From: a bacterium
GTDB taxonomy: Bacteria; Latescibacterota; Latescibacteria; Latescibacterales; Latescibacteraceae
Length of the DNA stretch: 8,727 bases
NCBI GenBank assembly: GCA_021372535.1
Contig: JAJFUH010000048.1
Coordinates: forward strand, 1 to 8,727
Direction of reading: 5' to 3'
Shown: one piece after another, positions 1-5,182 of the stretch
Numbering within the stretch: the first letter of the stretch is position 1
Layout: every line of letters starts with the position of its first letter
Notes under the pieces: model-generated
What the model was told of the DNA's origin: nothing
Databases searched by the model: none
The model's input: only the letters and a program-made list of their open reading frames with translations
Position numbers and translations under genes: made by a program

Positions 1-430
1 TATTGATGATCGAGCCGCCTGTACTCTCCGGCATGAAATCGCCCATCACGCGGGTCATGACAAAAAGCCCGGTGGCGTTGATCCTCATGCTTTCCGCAAA
101 GGTTGAAACATCGTCATTGTAATCCTTCATGGGGCGTGCAACGGCGTTGTTGACGAGCACATCGAGCCGTCCGCTCCGCTCTTTGATGGTGTCCCGGAGT
201 TCGATAACCGATTGCTCATCCCCCTGGTCCACTCTGAACGCTGTGACCGTATGACCGAGTTTACGGTGTTCCGCGGATACCGCTTCGAGGGTTTCACGGT
301 TACGGGAGGCAATATAGGTTTCGGCTCCGGCCTCTGCAAGCGCTGCCACAATCTGACGCCCGTAGAGACCCGCTCCGCCGGTTACGAGCGCGACCTTCCC
401 CTTCAACGAAAACATATCGAGAACATTCAT
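1..430 (-). CDS. Short-chain dehydrogenase/reductase (SDR), partial, C-terminus outside window
   Basis: Reading from the ATG at 430 towards the left edge gives 143 uninterrupted residues with no stop, so the gene is cut by the window start. The N-terminus has the SDR cofactor-binding loop VTGGAGLYGR (residues 16-25), in which the usual middle glycine of TGxxxGxG is Leu. LDVLVNNA follows at 89-96 (the NNAG motif region), then the MRIN segment whose Asn (N118) matches the conserved SDR active-site Asn. The Ser and YxxxK catalytic residues would lie beyond the edge. The start is supported by GAGGAG at 439-444, 8 nt from the ATG. It is a cytoplasmic NAD(P)-dependent oxidoreductase acting on an alcohol or ketone, often a sugar or polyol; the substrate cannot be told. 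It lies 201 nt downstream of a Gfo/Idh/MocA dehydrogenase on the same strand, so the two may be co-transcribed. Confidence 0.9.
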   Translation of the reverse strand, partial: MNVLDMFSLKGKVALVTGGAGLYGRQIVAALAEAGAETYIASRNRETLEAVSAEHRKLGHTVTAFRVDQGDEQSVIELRDTIKERSGRLDVLVNNAVARPMKDYNDDVSTFAESMRINATGLFVMTRVMGDFMPESTGGSIIN

Positions 431-438
431 ACCGTACA

Positions 439-444
439 CTCCTC
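439..444 (-). promoter_or_regulatory. Ribosome binding site of the SDR gene
   Basis: On the minus strand this is GAGGAG, 8 nt before the ATG at 430. It fixes that start in preference to the in-frame ATG five codons later. Confidence 0.7.
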
Positions 445-492
445 ATATATGACCGCACATGAATAATAGCACATCGTGTTTAAAACGAAGGC

Positions 493-577
493 ATTTACGA
501 TGTACGATTTCAGATGTACGATTTTTATATTAATTGATCTGCATAAATCGTAAATCGTACTTTGTAAATCGTAAATT
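493..577. repeat. Short direct and inverted repeats of a GTACGATTT / AAATCGTAC unit
   Basis: GATGTACGATTT occurs twice in direct orientation at 499-510 and 513-524. The reverse complement AAATCGTAC occurs at 552-560, and shortened inverted copies (AAATCGTAAAT, TAAATCGTAA) lie at 544-577, with TTTACGA at 494-500 in the first orientation. The 516-524 and 552-560 arms could pair as a 9-bp hairpin with an AT-rich loop. The element fills most of the 201-nt gap between the two dehydrogenase genes. It does not look like an intrinsic terminator, because no GC-rich stem with a T-run is present. It may be a dispersed intergenic repeat of this genome; that is inference from its form only. Confidence 0.6.
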
Positions 578-631
578 ACTTCCTGGATACAAGAAAATCT
601 TTGAATGCAAATTGGTAAAAGGTAGTCAGTT

Positions 632-1648
632 TCACGGTCCAATTTCAGTCAGAAGCACCTCTCGTCCGCCTTCATCCCTGCTCCGGATTCCGGCGATGAG
701 CATTTTCATCAACTCCACAGTCTCCTCAAAGGAAAACGGCCGGATACCCGTTCTCAAAAATCCGATAAACGCATTGAGCTGGGCTTTGAACGCATAAAAC
801 GTATCGCTGAAAGCGACGCAGACATGGCCTTTCGTCCCGCACAGTTCAAGAACACCGAACGAGCCGTACATATCGTTTATTGCCGCGGCAATGACATCGG
901 CGCCCGAATCGTGCCTGAGGTGAACGATGTTGCGGTCGGCTGTTCCGGTATTCCGGGCCGATACGAATCCGGGACCGAGCACCGGATATATTCCCTCGAG
1001 CGCATGGATACCGTACCGTTCCCACGATTTCGGAGTCGTAATGCTCGCAAACCGTACTTCGCCGATGTCATGCGTCGAGAGCCGGAAAGGCATGAATTCC
1101 TTGCAGTACCGCATGCAGCTCGATGACATAACAGGCTTTCCTTCCCGTTCCCATGCGGTGAAAACGCCCAAATCATGTTCGTTGTCCACAAGCGGTTTAT
1201 CCACAAAAACCGGCAGTCCTGCCTCGATGAACGGCCTGCACCGGTCGACATGCTCATGACCCTTGTCGGTGGCGACAATCACAGCATCGACCTCGCCGAT
1301 AACCTCTTCGGGAGCACACACGACATGGGGTATGAGCGATGCTTTCGAGACCCTGAGCGCATCTGCGGGATCGTCGGTCCAGATGTGCGTTACCTGAACG
1401 CCGGGAATGCGGAGGATTTCCTTCGGTTCTTTGTCGAGGTATGCCGGAATGGCGGCGAAGGGGCATTTCGCCATTTCCACGGGATTGTAACCGTTGAATA
1501 TAGCGCTCCAGGAATACGGGTGACCGTTGCCGTCCACCATCCCGAGCATCGCAATCCTGATAATTTCCCTTTTTACAAGAGGCACGGTATTTTCCGGCAT
1601 TTCAAACTCCATGGTTTCTGTTCTCCCGTATCGATTATCCGGGTTCAT
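632..1648 (-). CDS. Gfo/Idh/MocA family oxidoreductase
   Basis: The product is 338 residues from the longest start, within the usual range for this family. An N-terminal Rossmann fold begins with IRIAMLG (30-36); the glycine loop is unusual, GMVDGNGH at 36-43, instead of a plain GxGxxG. DAVIVAT (121-127) and VFVDKPL (147-153) follow. The latter holds the E/DKP motif whose Lys (K151) contacts cofactor and substrate in known members. GIHALEG (213-219) sits where the family places its catalytic-site His (H215). The C-terminal half should be the alpha/beta substrate domain. The expected role is NAD(P)-dependent oxidation or reduction of a sugar, cyclitol or derivative in the cytoplasm; the substrate is unknown. 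The start is uncertain: ATG 1612 has GGGAG 10 nt upstream, ATG 1600 has GGAG 6 nt upstream, and ATG 1648 has only AGG 6 nt upstream. A candidate promoter just upstream would leave a leader of only about 14 nt for 1648, which favours 1612 or 1600. Confidence 0.88.
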   Translation of the reverse strand: MNPDNRYGRTETMEFEMPENTVPLVKREIIRIAMLGMVDGNGHPYSWSAIFNGYNPVEMAKCPFAAIPAYLDKEPKEILRIPGVQVTHIWTDDPADALRVSKASLIPHVVCAPEEVIGEVDAVIVATDKGHEHVDRCRPFIEAGLPVFVDKPLVDNEHDLGVFTAWEREGKPVMSSSCMRYCKEFMPFRLSTHDIGEVRFASITTPKSWERYGIHALEGIYPVLGPGFVSARNTGTADRNIVHLRHDSGADVIAAAINDMYGSFGVLELCGTKGHVCVAFSDTFYAFKAQLNAFIGFLRTGIRPFSFEETVELMKMLIAGIRSRDEGGREVLLTEIGP

Positions 1649-1668
1649 ACGGTACCTGTCAAATATAC

Positions 1669-1697
1669 ATTATCATAACGGCAGTCCGCAAATACAA
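1669..1697 (-). promoter_or_regulatory. Candidate sigma-70-like promoter for the Gfo/Idh/MocA gene
   Basis: On the minus strand, TTGTAT (1692-1697) is separated by 17 nt from GATAAT (1669-1674). Both resemble -35 and -10 boxes and lie just upstream of the minus-strand gene. Transcription would begin near 1662. The match is by eye, and the region is AT-rich, so chance similarity is possible. Confidence 0.4.
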
Positions 1698-1757
1698 TAA
1701 AAATAACGGAAGAGAGCACGTCTATAGTATGATTCGGGATTGTCTCATTATTAGAGT

Positions 1758-1786
1758 TTGGAGCATTATCCGGTATTTCGTATATT
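1758..1786 (+). promoter_or_regulatory. Weak candidate promoter for the plus-strand pair
   Basis: TTGGAG (1758-1763) is followed after 17 nt by TATATT (1781-1786). The -10 is a good match and the -35 a poor one. The predicted start near 1793 would fall at the ribosome binding site and leave a leader of about 13 nt, which weakens the call. Another TATAAT-like box, TATAGT, is at 1723-1728 but without a convincing -35. Confidence 0.2.
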
Positions 1787-1792
1787 TATACA

Positions 1793-1798
1793 GGGAGG
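1793..1798 (+). promoter_or_regulatory. Ribosome binding site that sets the aldo/keto reductase start
   Basis: GGGAGG lies 7 nt before the ATG at 1806. The in-frame ATG at 1758 has no comparable site and would add 16 residues that do not look like the family N-terminus, so 1806 is preferred. Confidence 0.8.
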
Positions 1799-1805
1799 AT
1801 TTGAC

Positions 1806-2690
1806 ATGGAACTCGGTCTCGGTACTGTCCAGTTCGGGCTCGATTATGGGGTATCAAACCCGACAGGGAAAGTGCCCGAAGATGCCATCCGGGTAATACT
1901 TGCCATTGCCCGTGAAAACGGTATCCGCGTGCTTGATACCGCCGTCGCGTATGGGAACAGCGAACGGGTTTTGGGCAGCGTTCTTGACGGAGATCATCAT
2001 TTCAGGATTGTCTCGAAACTACCTTCATGCAAAAAGGACGCAATCACACGCAAGGACTGCGAATCCCTCAAAGTTACCTTTTTCGAATCCCTGGAGAGAC
2101 TCAGACTTCAGCGTGCAGCCGGATTGCTTCTGCATGCTCCCGGCGACCTGTTCCTTCCGGGGGGTGAGGAGATATATACCGTCCTTGCATCGTTGAAAGC
2201 CGAGGGGCTTGTTGAAAAAATCGGAATCTCGGTCTATTCGGGGGACGAGATCGACCGTGTTTTCTGTAATTATGATTTCGACCTTGTGCAGCTTCCGCTG
2301 AATGTGCTCGATCAGCGGCTTGCCGTGTCCGGACATCTTGCACGGCTCAGGGCAAGGAAGGTCGAGATTCATGTTCGTTCGGCCTTTCTTCAGGGGCTGC
2401 TCCTCATGCCCACCGACAGTATCAATCCGTTTTTCTCCCCCGTTCTGCCGGTACTGAGACGGTACCGTACAGTACTCGATGAACACGGACTCTCGCCGGT
2501 CGATGGCGCGCTCGGCTATCTGAGGACACGGAAGGAAATAGATGTCATACTCATCGGGGTCACCAGCGAGCAGGAGCTCAGGATCAATTGTAAAACGTTC
2601 GGGACTGAACTCAGCCCGGACATTGATTTTTCGGAATTTGCCGTACGACAGGAAGCAATGATCGATCCCCGTAAATGGAAACTCACCTGA
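1806..2690 (+). CDS. Aldo/keto reductase family protein
   Basis: From ATG 1806 the product is 294 residues, a normal length for a compact aldo/keto reductase (TIM barrel). The first strand, LGLGTVQFGLDYG (3-15), is typical of the family. The catalytic tetrad can be placed: D44 and Y49 in VLDTAVAYGNSE, K71 in RIVSKLP, and H110 in LLLHAPGD. KIGISVYS (138-145) and FDLVQLPLNVLDQ (158-170) match the later barrel strands, and DVILIGVTS (246-254) matches the end region that binds the cofactor phosphate. It should reduce an aldehyde or ketone, probably of a sugar, with NAD(P)H in the cytoplasm. The sequence resembles the aldo/keto reductases found among surface-polysaccharide genes, but this is impression only. 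The TGA stop is directly followed by the ATG of the secreted deacetylase gene, so the two should be co-transcribed and translationally coupled. Confidence 0.9.
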   Translation: MELGLGTVQFGLDYGVSNPTGKVPEDAIRVILAIARENGIRVLDTAVAYGNSERVLGSVLDGDHHFRIVSKLPSCKKDAITRKDCESLKVTFFESLERLRLQRAAGLLLHAPGDLFLPGGEEIYTVLASLKAEGLVEKIGISVYSGDEIDRVFCNYDFDLVQLPLNVLDQRLAVSGHLARLRARKVEIHVRSAFLQGLLLMPTDSINPFFSPVLPVLRRYRTVLDEHGLSPVDGALGYLRTRKEIDVILIGVTSEQELRINCKTFGTELSPDIDFSEFAVRQEAMIDPRKWKLT

Positions 2691-4970
2691 ATGCGCATTC
2701 TTTCCACATGCCCGCACCGACACATCATGCATATCACGGCATTACTGACGGCTTTCTGTATCGGTATCGGCTCATTCACGACCGTACAGGCTGCTGATTA
2801 TACTCTAAAACCTGCGGCAGAAACAATCAGCGGCAGCAACCCCGGCGAAATCGCGGTTATCGCTTTCCATAATGTCCTTCCGAGCAAGCTCGATACCTCC
2901 CAGTATTCCCTGCCTCCGCTGCTGTTTGAGAAAATGATCGACGAGCTCATCATGGCCGGTTACCATTTTCTGTCCACACGCGAATACATCGACTACATTG
3001 TCAAAGGAGCGGAGATTCCCGCAAAATCGGTTCTTCTTACCTTCGATGACGGAATGGTATACCTGTACGATTACGTATATCCCATTCTCCAGAAAAAATC
3101 GATCCATGCGACCATATTTCTCATCGCGTCACGGTACGTAATATCGAGGTACCTCGACGCTACACAAATACGGGAAATGCACGATTCCGGTCTCGTGGAT
3201 TTTCAAAGTCATACGTTTGATCTTCATGATTTTTCGGATGGAGAGGCGGCCATCCTGAAACGCGGGAATGAAACCGATTATCAATATAAACAGCGTATTA
3301 TCAATGATTTCCGGACATCAATAGTATTCATCGAGGATTTGACCGGCGAACCAGTCACCGCTCTTGCTCTCCCCTATGGTATCGGGAACGAAACGATCGA
3401 GGCATATGCTAAAGAAGCCGGATTCGAGGCGGTTTTCTACATCGGCGAAGATACGACCCAGACGTTCGGCGACAATCCATTCCATCTCAACCGGGTCATC
3501 GTGTACCGTTTCAATGCAAAAGTGCTGATAAAACTGCATATAAGCAACCATTACGGAAGTAACCGGGAAAACAGTGAAGCAAAACCCGCCTTGACAGCCG
3601 GCAATCCTGCAACCGATTCGAGGATACGAACCTCGGGAAGCGTACACGATGCCATAATATATTCCTCTCCGGCTATCGGTCCCGACGGCACCGTTTATAT
3701 CGGATCGTGGGATAATTGCCTGTATGCGGTCAATCCCGACGGAACAACCGGGTGGACTTATAAAACGACAGCCGGAATATCATCCTCTCCGGTTATCGGT
3801 CCCGATGGCGCCATATATGCGTGCTCCTTTAACAGTTATGTCTATGCAATCAATCGTGAGGGCTCCCTCAGGTGGAAGTATGTATCGAGAGCGCCCATTT
3901 TTTCATCACCCGCTGTCGGCGAAGACGGGTCTGTTTATTTTGCCACCACCGACCGAGATCTCATCGCTCTCAATTCAGACGGGTCATTCAAATGGCAATT
4001 CTGGGTCGGCGATCTTATCCATTCCTCCCCTTCGACAGGGAAAGACGGAACGATTTATTTCGGCGCATGGAACTCCATTCTCTATGCGGTCACGCCCGAG
4101 GGAAAAAGCCGGTGGAGCTTTCAGGCAGATGCCCCCATCGATTCATCTCCAGCCATAGGCGAGGACGGCACGATTTATTTCGGATGCATGGACAACCGCG
4201 TATATGCGATTCATCCCGACGGCTCATTACTGTGGACTTATGGAACGGAAGGCTATGTGGATTCGTCGCCGTCTCTGGGCGCCGACGGCACTATCTATGT
4301 CGGATCATGGGATACCTGCCTCTATGCCATCAACCATAATGGAACACTTTTATGGAAATTCAAAACCGGCGGTAAAATCGAATCCTCTCCCGCTGTAGGA
4401 GCGGACGGCATCGTTTATATCGGATCTGATGACGGCTGTCTGTATGCCGTTGATCCCCACGGCGGAGAAAAATGGCATGTCCTGACAGGGGGAGCCATCA
4501 GCTCGTCACCAGCCCTCACCCATGACGGCACTCTTTATGTCGGTTCGATGGATTCCTATCTGTATGGCATCGATACCGGAACTGAAACCGGGCTTGCAGT
4601 AAGCCCCTGGCCGAAATTCGGAGCAAATTCACGGAATACTTCCCGTATATGGGATATGTCCGCTGCATCCACAAACAGTTCGGAGAGCCCCATCGGATTT
4701 TCGATCATTCCCCCCTGTCCCAACCCTTTCAACGCCTCGGTCGCGTTCCGATACACCGTTCCGTCACCATGCCACGTCGATATTCTGATTTATGATATTC
4801 TCGGCAGAAAAGTCATGACACTGGCCCAGGATGCATATTATCCCGGTTACCATGAGATGTTCTGGCGCGGCTGTGACGACCATGGAGCAACTGCGGGAAC
4901 AGGAGTGTATATCTACCGTTTCAACGCTGGAAATTATACTGCGCAGGGGAAAATCATGCTCTTAAGATAG
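2691..4970 (+). CDS. Secreted PgaB/IcaB-like polysaccharide deacetylase with eight-repeat PQQ-type propeller and C-terminal sorting domain
   Basis: The product is 759 residues. Residues 1-34 form a signal peptide with a hydrophobic core and TVQA cleavage site. Residues about 53-285 are a NodB-type carbohydrate esterase 4 domain: AFHNV (58-62), LTFDDG (116-121; D119 the likely base, D120 the metal ligand), SHTFDLH (173-179; metal ligands H174 and H179) and LPYG (227-230). The five-residue His spacing is that of PgaB/IcaB deacetylases, which remove acetyl groups from poly-N-acetylglucosamine. Residues 325-644 hold eight repeats of SSPaxGxDGtxYxGs...LYAinpdG..W, each exactly 40 residues, ending in SPWPKFGANSRNTS. 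Residues about 667-759 are a type IX-like/FlgD-like sorting domain (PNPFNASVAFRYTVP ... GVYIYRF ... GKIMLLR). The protein should act outside the cell or on its surface. The start has little Shine-Dalgarno signal and probably depends on coupling to the upstream gene; M13 (2727) is an alternative giving a shorter signal peptide. True substrate unknown. Confidence 0.9.
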   Translation: MRILSTCPHRHIMHITALLTAFCIGIGSFTTVQAADYTLKPAAETISGSNPGEIAVIAFHNVLPSKLDTSQYSLPPLLFEKMIDELIMAGYHFLSTREYIDYIVKGAEIPAKSVLLTFDDGMVYLYDYVYPILQKKSIHATIFLIASRYVISRYLDATQIREMHDSGLVDFQSHTFDLHDFSDGEAAILKRGNETDYQYKQRIINDFRTSIVFIEDLTGEPVTALALPYGIGNETIEAYAKEAGFEAVFYIGEDTTQTFGDNPFHLNRVIVYRFNAKVLIKLHISNHYGSNRENSEAKPALTAGNPATDSRIRTSGSVHDAIIYSSPAIGPDGTVYIGSWDNCLYAVNPDGTTGWTYKTTAGISSSPVIGPDGAIYACSFNSYVYAINREGSLRWKYVSRAPIFSSPAVGEDGSVYFATTDRDLIALNSDGSFKWQFWVGDLIHSSPSTGKDGTIYFGAWNSILYAVTPEGKSRWSFQADAPIDSSPAIGEDGTIYFGCMDNRVYAIHPDGSLLWTYGTEGYVDSSPSLGADGTIYVGSWDTCLYAINHNGTLLWKFKTGGKIESSPAVGADGIVYIGSDDGCLYAVDPHGGEKWHVLTGGAISSSPALTHDGTLYVGSMDSYLYGIDTGTETGLAVSPWPKFGANSRNTSRIWDMSAASTNSSESPIGFSIIPPCPNPFNASVAFRYTVPSPCHVDILIYDILGRKVMTLAQDAYYPGYHEMFWRGCDDHGATAGTGVYIYRFNAGNYTAQGKIMLLR
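3663..4622 (+). repeat. Eight in-frame coding repeats of exactly 120 nt (PQQ-like propeller blades)
   Basis: The Ser-Ser-Pro codons that open each repeat begin at 3663, 3783, 3903, 4023, 4143, 4263, 4383 and 4503, a constant 120-nt step without insertion or deletion. Each unit encodes SSPxxGxDGxxYxGxxxxxLYAxxxxGxxxW with variation. The eighth keeps the first half but lacks the Trp after LYGIDTG, and is followed by a WPKFGANSRNTS segment that may close the ring. Units 1 and 6 are especially alike (GSWDNCLYAV and GSWDTCLYAI). Confidence 0.9.
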
Positions 4971-5182
4971 TACTGTTGTTTATAGTTACAATAATATTAA
5001 CTCCATCGCACTTCAATTATTACTCCGTATAAAAAACACTATTTATGATAGATGTCGAAACATGTTCGGCATGAAACAGTCCGATTTCACAGTAAATCTC
5101 CGAAGCAATAAGCCGGACAAATCCACGTCACGTTCCAACTCTGTTTCTTTGTCCCTTTGCCACTCTGTTACTTTGCCCTTTG
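4971..5182. other. Convergent intergenic gap without an obvious terminator
   Basis: This 212-nt gap lies between the ends of two convergent genes. A hairpin of ATGTCGAA (5052-5059) and TTCGGCAT (5065-5072), with a 5-nt loop and one G-T pair, is visible but has no T-run. The right end carries the 24-nt tandem repeat described separately. No coding sequence is supported. Confidence 0.5.
5139..5182. repeat. Two tandem imperfect 24-nt repeats ending at a stop codon
   Basis: CTCTGTTTCTTTGTCCCTTTG begins at 5139 and CTCTGTTACTTTGCCCTTTG at 5163, a 24-nt step. The units differ by one substitution and one missing base. The second unit ends at 5182, directly next to the stop codon (5183-5185) of the minus-strand fusion gene. 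The origin is unknown; it may be a fragment of a dispersed intergenic repeat. Confidence 0.6.

Noticed and set aside
493-577. Possible CRISPR array
   Set aside because: Units are about 9-12 nt, occur in both orientations and have no regular spacers, and no cas genes are present.
1758-1805. Upstream start of the aldo/keto reductase at 1758
   Set aside because: There is no ribosome binding site there, and the GGGAGG at 1793-1798 serves the ATG at 1806, where the family N-terminus begins.
2025-2732. Minus-strand open frame of 235 codons
   Set aside because: It is antisense to the aldo/keto reductase, whose catalytic tetrad is intact; no recognisable motif is seen.
3724-4339. Overlapping plus-strand frames inside the propeller region
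   Set aside because: These out-of-frame readings arise from the 120-nt repeat structure and low stop frequency; the main frame has clear blade motifs.
5052-5072. Hairpin in the convergent gap as a terminator
   Set aside because: The stem is 8 bp with a G-T pair and no T-run on either strand.
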